Shown: positions 8,422-17,452 of the stretch, in pieces | Layout of the letters: every line of letters begins with the position of its first letter | How positions within the stretch are numbered: the stretch's first letter is position 1 | From: Chromohalobacter sarecensis | Lineage (GTDB): Bacteria; Pseudomonadota; Gammaproteobacteria; Pseudomonadales; Halomonadaceae | Assembly: GCF_023061135.1 (NCBI RefSeq) | Contig: NZ_JAKGAN010000002.1 | Span: forward strand, 62,001-126,000 | Direction of reading: 5' to 3' | Length of the DNA stretch: 64,000 nt | Made by a program: the position numbers and the translations under genes | The notes under the pieces: generated by a model | What the model was told of the DNA's origin: nothing | What the model saw: the letters and a program-made list of their open reading frames with translations, nothing else | The model's database searches: none

Positions 8422-10134
8422 ATGACCACGACCCCTGCTGCCTCGTCGACTTTCGCCGAGCTTTCGCTGCCGTCTGTTCTTCTTTCTACGCTCGAATCAC
8501 TGGGATATGAAAAGCCCTCACTGATTCAGACTAAAACCATTCCTGCGCTGCTCGAAGGGCGCGATGTGATGGGCCAGGCCCAGACCGGTACGGGCAAGAC
8601 CGCTGCCTTCGCCTTGCCGCTGTTATCGCGTCTTGATCTGCAGCGTCGCCAGCCGCAAGTGTTGGTGCTCGCACCGACGCGTGAGTTGGCGCAGCAGGTT
8701 GCCGCTTCTTTCGTCCAGTACGGGCGTGATCTCAAGGGGCTCGAGGTTCTCAGCCTGTGTGGCGGTCAAGAGTATCGTGAACAGCTCAGCGGATTGCGCC
8801 GTGGTGCCCAGGTCATCGTGGGCACGCCGGGACGCGTGATCGATCACCTCAACCGTGGCAGCCTCAAGCTCGACGGTCTCAATGCGCTGGTACTCGACGA
8901 AGCCGACGAAATGCTGCGCATGGGCTTCATCGATGACGTCAAGCGTGTGGTTTCCGAGACGCCGCAAGGCGCGCAGCGCGTGTTCTTTTCCGCGACCTTG
9001 CCGAATGAGATCTCGCGCATCGTCGATAATTATCTGGTCGATCCGCTCAGGATCATGATCGAGACCAAGACCAAGACGGCCGAGGGTATCGAGCAGCGCT
9101 TGGTGCGTATCGAAGGCGGTGCCAAACTTGAGGCGCTATCGCGCTTGCTCGAAGTCGAGCCGGTAGACGCCGCCATCGTCTTCGTGCGTACGCGTGCTGC
9201 CTGCACCACGCTGGTTGAGCAATTGTTGACGCGCGGCGTTAACGCGGCGGCGTTGTCCGGCGACCTGGATCAAAGCCTGCGTGAGCGGACCGTCGATCGC
9301 CTCAAGCGTAGCAAGGTCGATGTCCTCATCGCCACCGATGTTGCCGCGCGCGGTCTCGACGTGCCGCGTATCACGCACGTTTTCAACTACGACCTGCCGC
9401 AAGACGGCGAGGCGTATACCCACCGCATCGGGCGGACGGGCCGCGCTGGACGCAAGGGCGTGGCAATCACCTTCGCCGGTGGCCGCGAGCAGCGTCGCGT
9501 ACGTGACATGGAACGTGTTACCGGTCAGCCGATGCATGAAGTCGAGTTGCCCGATGAATCTGCCATTCGTGCGCATCGCGATGAGCTGTTCCGTGGGCGT
9601 GTGCTGAAGACGCTGGAGCAGGGAAGCGACTATCAGCGTGAGCTGATCGAAAGCTTGGCCGATGACGGCTACGATCCCGTGGACTTGGCTTGCGCAATGG
9701 CCAGCATGGCGCGCTCTGGCGAAGCACCTATCGGTCGCTTGCCGAAGCCGGGCGAGCGTCGTCCCGCCCGTCAGAGCGGTGGTCGCGACGAAAAACCCAA
9801 TCGCCGTGAGCGTGGGCCGAGCGCTGGCATGACGCGTTACCGTGTGTCAGTGGGACACAAGGATGGCGTCAAGCCTGGTCAGTTGGTGGGGGCATTGGCC
9901 AATGAAGGTGGCATCGACGGTGGCAAGATCGGTCGTATCGATATCCGTAATGCCTTCTCCGTGGTCGAGTTGCCGAGCACACTGCCGGCCGCCGTGCTGT
10001 CGCGCATTGGCCAGGCGCGTGTCGCCGGCCGTCCGCTGGAGATTGCCGAGGATCGCGGCGGTGATCAGGAGCGCGCCCCGCGGCGTCAGCGTGAAGACGG
10101 AGACGCTCCTCAGCGGAACCGTTCGAAGGCGTGA
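8422..10134 (+). CDS. deaD: DEAD-box ATP-dependent RNA helicase of the DeaD/CsdA type
   Basis: This 570-residue helicase unwinds structured RNA, typically in ribosome assembly and cold adaptation. Visible motifs are Q motif (IQTKTIP), Walker A AQTGTGKT (53-60), PTRELA, GG, TPGR, DEAD (159-162), SAT, and the second domain with RGLDVPRITHV and HRIGRTGRAG. The C-terminus carries a DbpA-type RNA-binding domain (about 470-545: RYRVSVGHKDGVKPGQLVGA) and a basic tail, which fits DeaD/CsdA rather than RhlE or SrmB. The gene stands alone between its leader and a double-hairpin terminator. Confidence 0.92.
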   Translation: MTTTPAASSTFAELSLPSVLLSTLESLGYEKPSLIQTKTIPALLEGRDVMGQAQTGTGKTAAFALPLLSRLDLQRRQPQVLVLAPTRELAQQVAASFVQYGRDLKGLEVLSLCGGQEYREQLSGLRRGAQVIVGTPGRVIDHLNRGSLKLDGLNALVLDEADEMLRMGFIDDVKRVVSETPQGAQRVFFSATLPNEISRIVDNYLVDPLRIMIETKTKTAEGIEQRLVRIEGGAKLEALSRLLEVEPVDAAIVFVRTRAACTTLVEQLLTRGVNAAALSGDLDQSLRERTVDRLKRSKVDVLIATDVAARGLDVPRITHVFNYDLPQDGEAYTHRIGRTGRAGRKGVAITFAGGREQRRVRDMERVTGQPMHEVELPDESAIRAHRDELFRGRVLKTLEQGSDYQRELIESLADDGYDPVDLACAMASMARSGEAPIGRLPKPGERRPARQSGGRDEKPNRRERGPSAGMTRYRVSVGHKDGVKPGQLVGALANEGGIDGGKIGRIDIRNAFSVVELPSTLPAAVLSRIGQARVAGRPLEIAEDRGGDQERAPRRQREDGDAPQRNRSKA

Positions 10135-10159
10135 TCTAGCCGCTAACGGCTCACGCGCG

Positions 10160-10225
10160 CCGCTCGTCAGATAACGAGCGGCCATTAAAAACGCCCCATG
10201 GCAATGTTGCTGCCATGGGGCGTTT
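10160..10225. terminator. Double-hairpin terminator downstream of deaD
   Basis: Two hairpins follow deaD. CCGCTCGT (10160-10167) pairs with 10174-10181. AAACGCCCCATGGCA (10189-10203) pairs perfectly with 10211-10225 and ends in GTTT on the plus strand and in TTTT when read from the minus strand. The second can serve both deaD and the convergent aldehyde dehydrogenase gene. Confidence 0.8.
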
Positions 10226-10269
10226 GCGTTGCTGAAGGCCCTCGTCCCGGAGGACTCAGGCGAGGACGT

Positions 10270-11847
10270 TTATCCCTCGCGCTTACCGTCGACGAGACGC
10301 TTCAGGCCGAGGCTGTTGGCTTCCTTGAGGGCTTCGGGAAGCAACGAATCAGACAGGTTCTGATAGCACACCGGGCGCAGGAAGCGGAAAATCGCGGCGC
10401 TGCCCACGGAGGTGGTGCGTGAATCGGACGTGGCCGGGAAGGGACCGCCGTGCACCATGGCATGGCAAACCTCTACGCCAGTCGGCCAGCCGTTGGCCAT
10501 GATGCGGCCTGCCTTGCGTTCCAGTGTGGGTAGCAGGCGTGCGACGGCATCGGTGTCGCCCTCGTCCATCTGCAGGGTGGCGGTCAGCTGACCTTCCAGT
10601 GCTTCGGCCACGCGCTTCATCTCGTCCATGTCGCTGCAGATCACGACCAGAGAAGTGGCACCGAAGACTTCTTCTTGCAGTGATTCATCGGCCAGCACAT
10701 CGGCGCCTTGCGTGGTGAAGAGCCCCGCTTGGCATTGATTCTCGCCTTCGCCGGTAAGGCCGCGGCCCACTTCGTTGACCTTGGCGTTGCCTGCCAGCTT
10801 GGCGACGCTTTGCTCGTAGGCCGAGTGGATCCCAGGCGTCAGCATGGTATTCGCCGGCGTATCCTTGAGCGCCTTGCCGGCTTCCTCGATGAAGCTATCC
10901 AATGCCGGGCTCTTGAGACCGATCACCAGGCCGGGGTTAGTACAGAACTGACCCGCGCCCATGGAAAGAGACCCGACGAAGGCTTGAGCGAGGTCGGTGC
11001 CGCGTGACTCAAGCGCTTTGGGCATCAGGAAGACGGGGTTGATGCTGCTCATCTCGGCATACATGGGAATCGGCTCGGGGCGCGATTGCACGGCTTGTTG
11101 CAGCGCCAGGCCACCCTTGCGCGAGCCGGTAAAGCCGACTGCCTTGATGCTGGGGTGCTTGACCAGCGCGGTGCCTACCTCGTAACCGGAATCGAAGAGC
11201 ATGGAGAACACGCCTTCGGGCATGTTGCACTTCTTGGCGGCTGTTTGAATGGCGCGTGCCACCAGTTCGGAGGTGCCGGGATGCGCCGCATGTGCCTTGA
11301 CGATCACCGGGCAACCCGCAGCGAGTGCGGATGCGGTGTCACCACCGGCGACGGAGAAGGCCAGCGGGAAGTTGCTGGCGCCGAAGACCGTGACCGGACC
11401 CAACGGGATATGGCGCTGACGAAGGTCAGGACGCGGCATGGGGGCGCGTTCCGGCAGCGCCGGGTCGACGCGGACATCGAGCCATTCGCCAGCACGCACG
11501 ACACCCGCGAAAAGGCGTAGCTGATTGCAGGTACGCCCCCGCTCGCCTTCGATACGAGCGACCGGTAGGCCGCTTTCGCTCACTGCGCGTTCGATCAGTC
11601 CACCGCCCAGGTTTTCGATTTCTTCGGCGATGGTTTCCAGAAACTTCGCCCGTTCTTCCAGCGAGGTTTCCCGATACGCATCGAAGGCGTCCCAAGCGAG
11701 CTGACAGGCACGTTCGACCTGCTTGCTATCGGCACTGGTAAACTCGGGCGGTAGGGTCTCGCCACTGGCGGGATCCACTGCCTGGAAGCTGGCACCGGGG
11801 CCGGCTGCGATGTCATGTCCGATAATCTGTTTGCCTTCCAATATCAT
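10270..11847 (-). CDS. Alpha-ketoglutarate semialdehyde dehydrogenase (2,5-dioxovalerate dehydrogenase)
   Basis: This 525-residue NAD(P)-dependent aldehyde dehydrogenase should oxidise alpha-ketoglutarate semialdehyde to alpha-ketoglutarate, the last step of non-phosphorylative pentose or aldarate breakdown. The catalytic pair is C302 in GQFCTNPG and E265 in MYAEMSSINP; the cofactor motif is FTGS. The segment FGASNFPLAFSVAGGDTASA is typical of this branch. An AGGAGG site precedes the ATG. The neighbouring FAH-family dehydratase and two sugar-acid dehydratases support the role. No copy of the shared GntR operator is seen upstream, so it may depend on readthrough from the upstream dehydratase or on its own promoter. 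Confidence 0.88.
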   Translation of the reverse strand: MILEGKQIIGHDIAAGPGASFQAVDPASGETLPPEFTSADSKQVERACQLAWDAFDAYRETSLEERAKFLETIAEEIENLGGGLIERAVSESGLPVARIEGERGRTCNQLRLFAGVVRAGEWLDVRVDPALPERAPMPRPDLRQRHIPLGPVTVFGASNFPLAFSVAGGDTASALAAGCPVIVKAHAAHPGTSELVARAIQTAAKKCNMPEGVFSMLFDSGYEVGTALVKHPSIKAVGFTGSRKGGLALQQAVQSRPEPIPMYAEMSSINPVFLMPKALESRGTDLAQAFVGSLSMGAGQFCTNPGLVIGLKSPALDSFIEEAGKALKDTPANTMLTPGIHSAYEQSVAKLAGNAKVNEVGRGLTGEGENQCQAGLFTTQGADVLADESLQEEVFGATSLVVICSDMDEMKRVAEALEGQLTATLQMDEGDTDAVARLLPTLERKAGRIMANGWPTGVEVCHAMVHGGPFPATSDSRTTSVGSAAIFRFLRPVCYQNLSDSLLPEALKEANSLGLKRLVDGKREG

Positions 11848-11920
11848 ACTTGCCTCCTGGCATTGATGGGCATATACAAGACATGGCGACGCTGAGCGCT
11901 AAAGTCAAGAGGGTGTTTCG

Positions 11921-11942
11921 TCACACCGATGTTGCGGTGTGA
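11921..11942. other. Perfect hairpin between the dehydratase and dehydrogenase genes
   Basis: TCACACCG (11921-11928) pairs with CGGTGTGA (11935-11942) around a 6-base loop, with short GAGG/CCTC arms further out. It lies between two minus-strand genes of one pathway and lacks a T-run, so it may be a weak terminator, a processing site or an operator. Confidence 0.4.
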
Positions 11943-12055
11943 TCCTCTGGCATCGCGTGCGCCTCCCATGTCATCGAGAGTACTGTTTTGAGTGAATGTC
12001 ATGGTTGGGCGCGACGTCTTGGAGCGCCCTGTCCATGGTGTTGAAACGCCGATCG

Positions 12056-13225
12056 TCAAGCGCCGGGACGCTGACGTACGAGGTAGCTCAGCAGGGCACC
12101 GCTGCCGAACTGCCAGGGCCGGATGCGGTCGCTGGTGTCGACGCGATTGACCAGTGCCCCGAGCGTGGGCGTGGCGATGGTCACCACGTCCTCGAGGTGG
12201 TGAGTGAAGCCGCTACCTTGGGTATCACGATCCTGGGTCGGGGCGAACAACGTCCCCAGGAACAGCATGAAACCGTCCGGATACTGATGGTGCGCTCCCA
12301 GCGTCTGGCCGACGAGATCGAGCGGGTCGCGACTGATCTGGTTCATCGAACTCACCGCGTCTAGATGAAAGCCATCCTCACCGCGGACATCCAGCGTCAC
12401 TTCCAGGGCGCGAACACTGTCGATGTCGAAGTCATCATCGAACAGGCGAACGAAAGGACCGATGGCGCAGGAAGCATTGTTGTCCTTGGCCTTGCCCAGC
12501 AACAGGGCGCTACGCCCTTCGACATCGCGCAGATTGACGTCGTTGCCGAGCGTGGCGCCGCGTACCTGGCCGCGCGAGTCCACCGCCAGCACGACCTCGG
12601 GCTCGGGGTTGTTCCATTTCGAGGCTGGGTGAATGCCGACTCGATGTCCCAGGCCGACCGCCGACATGGGCTGCGATTTGGTGAACACTTCGGCGTCGGG
12701 GCCGATGCCGACTTCCAGGTATTGCGACCAGACGTCGAGTTCCACCAGCTTGGCCTTGAGGGCCTCGGCCTCGGCGGAGCCCGGCGTCAACCGCGAAAGA
12801 TCGTCGCCGATCAGCGAGGTGACGGTCTCGCGCAATGTCGCGGCCTTCTGGCTATCACCGCGCGCCTGCTCCTCGATCACCCGCTCCAGCATCGATGACG
12901 CGAACGTCACCCCGCAGGCCTTGATCGCCTGCAGATCGCAGGGCGCTAGAAGATGCCAGGTAGCGGGGTCTCCCTCGGCGTCGAGCGAGGCTTCCAGGCA
13001 ATCGCTGACCGCGAGGAGCGGCGCATCCGGTGCCTGGGCGATACGTGTCGTCAGATCGTCGAATTCCAGCAGGGCGCTGAACGTGGGAGCCAGCGTGCTT
13101 ATATCGTGCAGCATGCCGTCACGTACGGTAACCAGGCGGGGGCCTTGCGCATCGGGGTCCCACACGCGGCCGATCAAGCGATCGTTGCCGGCGTCCTGGG
13201 GGAGAAACGGGTGAAATTCATTCAT
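12056..13225 (-). CDS. FAH-family 2-keto-3-deoxypentonate (xylonate/arabonate) dehydratase
   Basis: This 389-residue protein belongs to the fumarylacetoacetate hydrolase superfamily. The C-terminal catalytic domain shows KWNNPEPEVVL (metal-binding acidic residues), TLGNDVNLRDVEGR and a conserved GxLLSYLV-like end. In Caulobacter the homologue XylX dehydrates 2-keto-3-deoxy-D-xylonate to alpha-ketoglutarate semialdehyde, and here the product would feed the adjacent dehydrogenase. The length and long N-terminal domain fit that group rather than true fumarylacetoacetases. The gene is divergent to the arabinonate-type dehydratase and has two GntR operator copies just upstream, one overlapping the predicted -10. 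Confidence 0.82.
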   Translation of the reverse strand: MNEFHPFLPQDAGNDRLIGRVWDPDAQGPRLVTVRDGMLHDISTLAPTFSALLEFDDLTTRIAQAPDAPLLAVSDCLEASLDAEGDPATWHLLAPCDLQAIKACGVTFASSMLERVIEEQARGDSQKAATLRETVTSLIGDDLSRLTPGSAEAEALKAKLVELDVWSQYLEVGIGPDAEVFTKSQPMSAVGLGHRVGIHPASKWNNPEPEVVLAVDSRGQVRGATLGNDVNLRDVEGRSALLLGKAKDNNASCAIGPFVRLFDDDFDIDSVRALEVTLDVRGEDGFHLDAVSSMNQISRDPLDLVGQTLGAHHQYPDGFMLFLGTLFAPTQDRDTQGSGFTHHLEDVVTIATPTLGALVNRVDTSDRIRPWQFGSGALLSYLVRQRPGA

Positions 13226-13260
13226 GGGAGCGCCCTTGAGTTCGTCGCATCAGGCGGTAA

Positions 13261-13314
13261 ATGTTGAACATAGTGCTTACATGTTCAACATAGACTTTGG
13301 TATACCCCTTGCAA
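13261..13314 (-). promoter_or_regulatory. Two GntR operators and a promoter for the 2-keto-3-deoxypentonate dehydratase gene
   Basis: Two perfect palindromes, ATGTTGAACAT (13261-13271) and ATGTTCAACAT (13281-13291), have centres exactly 20 bases apart, two helical turns. On the minus strand a possible promoter reads TTGCAA (13314-13309), a 16-base spacer, then TATGTT (13292-13287), so the -10 lies inside one operator. Related sites precede the xylonate dehydratase and the GntR gene. Repression by that regulator is inferred. Confidence 0.72.
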
Positions 13315-13594
13315 CCTACCCCCGTTATTCGGGCTACTGATATGGGGGGTGTCCGGTGCTTTCACCTCGCCATTCGGTAGCTAAAAATGCATTTTAATCA
13401 GCATTTTGGAGGCTCGCTTTAGCACGGCCCCTAGGGCTTGATGTCTGTCTCTGGCGAGGGCGGAAAAAGCCCAATATTATTTTTGATATTTTTTTATATA
13501 TCAAAGAAAGTCTTTTTTGACATTATTCGGTTATTGAAGGAGGCGTTTATGGTGGCGACAACGCTAATGCGAACGTCACGAGAAGGAGCACCTG

Positions 13595-15340
13595 ATGAGC
13601 CAGTCCCCTCGCCGACTGCGCAGCGCCGAGTGGTTCGGCACTGCCGACAAGAACGGCTTCATGTATCGCAGCTGGATGAAGAACCAAGGCATTCCCGACC
13701 ATGAGTTCCAGGGCAAGCCGATCATCGGGATCTGCAACACCTGGTCGGAGCTCACGCCCTGCAATGCACATTTCCGCAAGCTCGCCGAACACGTCAAGAA
13801 AGGGGTGCTGGAAGCGGGCGGTTACCCGGTCGAGTTTCCGGTGTTCTCCAACGGCGAGTCCAACCTGCGGCCCACCGCGATGTTCACTCGCAACCTGGCG
13901 AGCATGGATGTCGAGGAAGCGATTCGCGGCAACCCGCTCGATGCGGTGATCCTGCTGACCGGCTGCGACAAGACAACGCCGGCACTGCTGATGGGGGCGG
14001 CAAGCTGCGACATTCCCACCCTCGTAGTCACCGGCGGCCCAATGCTCAACGGCAAGCACGAAGGCAAGGACATTGGCTCGGGTACCGTGGTGTGGAAGCT
14101 TTCCGAACAGGTCAAGGCTGGCAAGATCTCGCTGCATGACTTTATGGCCGCCGAGGCGGGCATGTCGCGCTCTGCGGGCACCTGCAACACTATGGGGACC
14201 GCGTCGACCATGGCCTGCATGGCTGAATCGCTGGGCACCTCGCTACCCCACAACGCGGCGATTCCGGCGGTCGATTCGCGCCGCTACGTGCTGGCGCACC
14301 TCTCCGGTAACCGTATCGTCGAGATGGTCCACGAGGATCTCAAGCTTTCCAAGGTGCTCACCAAGCAAGCCTTCGAGAACGCCATTCGTACCAACGCCGC
14401 CATCGGCGGCTCGACCAATGCGGTCATTCACTTGCAAGCCATCGCCGGGCGCATCGGCGTCGACCTGACGCTGGATGACTGGACGCGTATCGGTCGAGGT
14501 ACGCCGACCATCGTCGACCTGCAGCCCTCAGGGCGTTACCTGATGGAAGAGTTCTACTACGCGGGCGGCTTGCCTGCCGTATTGCGGCGCCTCGGCGAGG
14601 CCGACCGGCTACCGCACAAGGACGCCCTGACCATCAACGGCAAGACGTTGTGGGAGAACGTAGAAGATGCGCCGCTCTACAACGATGCCGTGATTCGTCC
14701 CCTTGATACGCCGTTGCGCGAGGATGGCGGCATGTGCGTGATGCGCGGCAATCTCGCGCCCAACGGCGCCGTCCTCAAGCCTTCCGCAGCGACGCCCGAG
14801 CTGATGACGCATCGTGGCCGCGCCGTGGTCTTCGAGAACTTCGATGACTACAAGGCGCGCATCAACGATCCCGATCTCGATGTCACCGCTGACGATATCC
14901 TGGTGATGAAGAACTGCGGGCCGCGCGGTTATCACGGCATGGCCGAGGTCGGCAATATGGGGCTGCCGGCCAAGTTGCTCGAGCAAGGCATCACCGACAT
15001 GGTGCGTATTTCCGATGCACGCATGAGCGGCACCGCCTATGGCACCGTGGTGCTCCACGTGGCGCCGGAAGCCGCCGCCGGCGGGCCGCTCGCCGCAGTC
15101 CATAATGGTGACATGATCGCCCTCGATGCCTACGCCGGTACGTTGCATCTGGAAGTCGACGACGCCGAGCTTGCCGCGCGCCTGGCGGAAGCCGATCCCA
15201 CCGCCGAGTCGACCCAAATCGCCAGCACCGGCGGCTATCGCCAGCTCTACATCGAGCATGTGCTGCAGGCCGATCAAGGCTGTGACTTCGACTTCCTGGT
15301 CGGCTTTCGCGGCGCCGAGGTGCCTCGCCACTCGCATTGA
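13595..15340 (+). CDS. L-arabinonate dehydratase-type IlvD/Edd family enzyme
   Basis: This 581-residue [2Fe-2S] enzyme dehydrates a pentonate to its 2-keto-3-deoxy acid. The cluster cysteines C56 (ELTPCN), C124 (TGCDKTTPA) and C197 (GTCNTMGT) sit at the positions I recall for the Rhizobium L-arabinonate dehydratase, and the length agrees. The SGTAYGTVVLHVAPEAA segment carries the catalytic serine region. The ATG follows GAAGGAG. It is divergent to the FAH-family dehydratase, with about 370 AT-rich bases and the operator pair between. A strong hairpin follows, so the xylonate dehydratase downstream is separately transcribed. Substrate preference (L-arabinonate, D-fuconate or D-xylonate) is not certain. 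Confidence 0.85.
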   Translation: MSQSPRRLRSAEWFGTADKNGFMYRSWMKNQGIPDHEFQGKPIIGICNTWSELTPCNAHFRKLAEHVKKGVLEAGGYPVEFPVFSNGESNLRPTAMFTRNLASMDVEEAIRGNPLDAVILLTGCDKTTPALLMGAASCDIPTLVVTGGPMLNGKHEGKDIGSGTVVWKLSEQVKAGKISLHDFMAAEAGMSRSAGTCNTMGTASTMACMAESLGTSLPHNAAIPAVDSRRYVLAHLSGNRIVEMVHEDLKLSKVLTKQAFENAIRTNAAIGGSTNAVIHLQAIAGRIGVDLTLDDWTRIGRGTPTIVDLQPSGRYLMEEFYYAGGLPAVLRRLGEADRLPHKDALTINGKTLWENVEDAPLYNDAVIRPLDTPLREDGGMCVMRGNLAPNGAVLKPSAATPELMTHRGRAVVFENFDDYKARINDPDLDVTADDILVMKNCGPRGYHGMAEVGNMGLPAKLLEQGITDMVRISDARMSGTAYGTVVLHVAPEAAAGGPLAAVHNGDMIALDAYAGTLHLEVDDAELAARLAEADPTAESTQIASTGGYRQLYIEHVLQADQGCDFDFLVGFRGAEVPRHSH

Positions 15341-15372
15341 AGGCCGGACGCTGAAGCGGCCTCAGCATGAAA

Positions 15373-15408
15373 AACGCGAAGGCGGCCAAGCGGCCGCCTT
15401 CTTGCGTT
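15373..15408 (+). terminator. Terminator between the two sugar-acid dehydratase genes
   Basis: GAAGGCGGCC (15378-15387) pairs perfectly with 15392-15401 around the loop AAGC, and AACGC/GCGTT extends the stem outside a 2-base bulge. It sits 33 bases past the stop codon, so the two dehydratases are not a simple operon. Confidence 0.75.
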
Positions 15409-15453
15409 GCGCCACCGCTCGGTGCATGCCAGCAGAATATCTACGCCTATCGG

Positions 15454-15487
15454 AGTATGTTGAACATACTCGAAATATGTTTGACTT
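15454..15487 (+). promoter_or_regulatory. GntR operator pair upstream of the xylonate dehydratase gene
   Basis: AGTATGTTGAACATACT (15454-15470) is a perfect 17-base palindrome containing the same core ATGTTGAACAT. A weaker copy, ATGTTTGACTT (15477-15487, 9 of 11 matching), is centred exactly 20 bases further on, the same phasing as at 13261-13291. This points to two dimers binding one face of the helix. Confidence 0.72.
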
Positions 15488-15526
15488 ACATAGGAGCCGA
15501 TTGTTCTTTTGAGAGGAGATAACCTG

Positions 15527-17335
15527 ATGTCCGCCGACAATCGCCGTATGACCCCCGAGCAACTGCGCTCGCGCTGGTGGTTCGACAATCCTGAGCATCC
15601 GGGGACCACCGCGCTGTGTATCGAGCGCTATATGAATTACGGCCTGACCCTGGAAGAACTCAAGAGCGGCAAGCCGATCATCGGCATCGCGCAGTCGGGC
15701 TCCGACTTGACGCCTTGCAATCGGCATCACATCGATCTGGTGAAGCGCGTCAAGGACGGCATTCGTGCCGCTGGCGGCGTGCCGTTCGAGTTTCCCCTGC
15801 ATCCCATCCATGAAAACGTGCGCCGACCGACGGCGGCGCTAGATCGCAACCTGGCGTATCTGGGCTTGGTGGAAGTCTTGCATGGTTATCCATTGGACGG
15901 CGTGGTGCTGACCACCGGCTGTGACAAGACCACGCCTGCCTGCTTGATGGCGGCGGCGACGGTCAACATTCCGGCGATCGTGCTCTCCGGCGGGCCGATG
16001 CTCAATGGCTGGCGTGGCACCCAGGAGCGCGTAGGCTCGGGCACTATCATCTGGGAGTTGCGCAAACGCCTCGCGGCGGGGGATATCGGCTACGAGGAAT
16101 TCCTGTCTCGCGCCACCGATTCGGCGCCTTCCGTCGGTCACTGCAATACCATGGGCACCGCCTCGACGATGAATTCCATGGCCGAGGCGCTGGGCATGAG
16201 TCTGCCCGGCTCGGCGATGATCCCGGCTCCCTACAAGGAGCGCTCGATGGTCGCCTACCAGACCGGGACGCGCATCGTCGACATGGTGTGGGAAGACCTG
16301 CGTCCGCTGGATATCATCACCCGCGAGGCCTGCGAAAATGCCATCGTGGTGTGTTCGGCGCTGGGCGGGTCCTCGAATGCGCCGGTGCATATCAACGCCA
16401 TCGCCCGTCATGCGGGGATCGAGCTGACCAACGACGACTGGCAGCGCCTGGGGCACGAGATTCCGTTGCTCGCCAACGTGATGCCGGCGGGAATCTATCT
16501 TTCCGAGGAGTTCCACCGGGCCGGTGGCGTGCCTGCGGTGCTCAGCGAACTGATCAAGGCCGGGCGTCTGCACGGCGATGTGCCGACGGTCAATGGCAAG
16601 ACATTGGCGGAGAATACTGCCGGGCGTGAAACCCTGGATGAAGACATCATTCGCCGCTACGACAACCCGCTGGTGGGAGAAGCCGGGTTCATCAATCTCA
16701 AGGGCAACCTGTTCGACTCGGCGTTGATGAAGACCAGCGTGATCGCCAGCGACTTCCGCAAGCGCTTCCTGAGTCAGGCCGACGATCTGGATGCCTTCGA
16801 AGGCAAGGTGGCGGTATTCGATGGCTCCGAGGATTATCATGCGCGCATCGACGATCCGTCGCTCGAGATCGACGCGAACACCATCTTGATCATGCGCGGT
16901 GCCGGACCGATCGGCCATCCGGGGAGCGCCGAGGTCGTCAACATGCAGCCGCCGGAGGCGCTGATCCGTCAAGGTATCGAATCGCTGCCATGCATCGGCG
17001 ATGGCCGCCAGTCGGGAACCTCGGGCTCGCCCTCGATCCTCAACGCGGCCCCCGAAGCGGCGGTCGGCGGCGGCCTGGCGCTGCTGGAAACGGGTGACCG
17101 GATTCGTATCGACCTCAAGCGTGGGGAGGCTAACTTGCTGGTCGATGACGCCGAGCTGGCGAAGCGCCGCGATGCACTGGAATCACGCGGCGGTTACATC
17201 TACCCGGTGGATCAGACGCCCTGGCAGGAGATTCAGCGCGGCATGGTCGAGCAGCTCGATCGTGGCATGACGCTGGGGCCGGCCACCAAGTATCGCGACG
17301 TCGCTCGCCAGAGCCCGCCCCGCGACAATCACTGA
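15527..17335 (+). CDS. xylD: D-xylonate dehydratase (XylD-type, IlvD/Edd family)
   Basis: This 602-residue protein closely resembles Caulobacter XylD along its length, from [20 protein letters not shown] near the start to the HNH-like end. It should convert D-xylonate to 2-keto-3-deoxy-D-xylonate using a [2Fe-2S] cluster; C64 (DLTPCN), C132 (TGCDKTTPA) and C206 (GHCNTMGT) are the expected ligands, and [16 protein letters not shown] holds the catalytic serine. The ATG at 15527 follows GAGAGGAGATAACCTG. It differs from its neighbour dehydratase (which has the ELTPCN-type start and a shorter tail), so the locus probably handles two pentonates that merge at 2-keto-3-deoxypentonate. No sugar dehydrogenase or lactonase lies in the window. 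Confidence 0.88.
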   Translation: MSADNRRMTPEQLRSRWWFDNPEHPGTTALCIERYMNYGLTLEELKSGKPIIGIAQSGSDLTPCNRHHIDLVKRVKDGIRAAGGVPFEFPLHPIHENVRRPTAALDRNLAYLGLVEVLHGYPLDGVVLTTGCDKTTPACLMAAATVNIPAIVLSGGPMLNGWRGTQERVGSGTIIWELRKRLAAGDIGYEEFLSRATDSAPSVGHCNTMGTASTMNSMAEALGMSLPGSAMIPAPYKERSMVAYQTGTRIVDMVWEDLRPLDIITREACENAIVVCSALGGSSNAPVHINAIARHAGIELTNDDWQRLGHEIPLLANVMPAGIYLSEEFHRAGGVPAVLSELIKAGRLHGDVPTVNGKTLAENTAGRETLDEDIIRRYDNPLVGEAGFINLKGNLFDSALMKTSVIASDFRKRFLSQADDLDAFEGKVAVFDGSEDYHARIDDPSLEIDANTILIMRGAGPIGHPGSAEVVNMQPPEALIRQGIESLPCIGDGRQSGTSGSPSILNAAPEAAVGGGLALLETGDRIRIDLKRGEANLLVDDAELAKRRDALESRGGYIYPVDQTPWQEIQRGMVEQLDRGMTLGPATKYRDVARQSPPRDNH

Positions 17336-17393
17336 GCATTCATTACCCAGCACTCACTGCTAAGTACTCACTATTAATTACTTAGAGCCACCC

Positions 17394-17422
17394 AACCGGG
17401 CGTCGTCATGCGACGCCCGGTT
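17394..17422. terminator. Bidirectional terminator between xylD and the GntR gene
   Basis: AACCGGGCGTCG (17394-17405) pairs perfectly with 17411-17422 around TCATG. The stem ends in GGTTTG on the plus strand, and AACC/GGTT allow it to work both ways for the two convergent genes. Confidence 0.82.
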
Positions 17423-17452
17423 TGCTTTGCGGGATACAGGATTGGGTGCGTA

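Noticed and set aside
13438-13548. 5' part of an 88-codon frame ahead of the arabinonate dehydratase
   Set aside because: This AT-rich stretch has no start signal at its first codon; only the segment from ATG 13549 has a ribosome site and is listed as a low-interest observation.
15839-16972. 377-codon minus-strand frame opposite xylD
   Set aside because: Low-complexity Arg/His/Gly composition, opposite a well-conserved enzyme gene.
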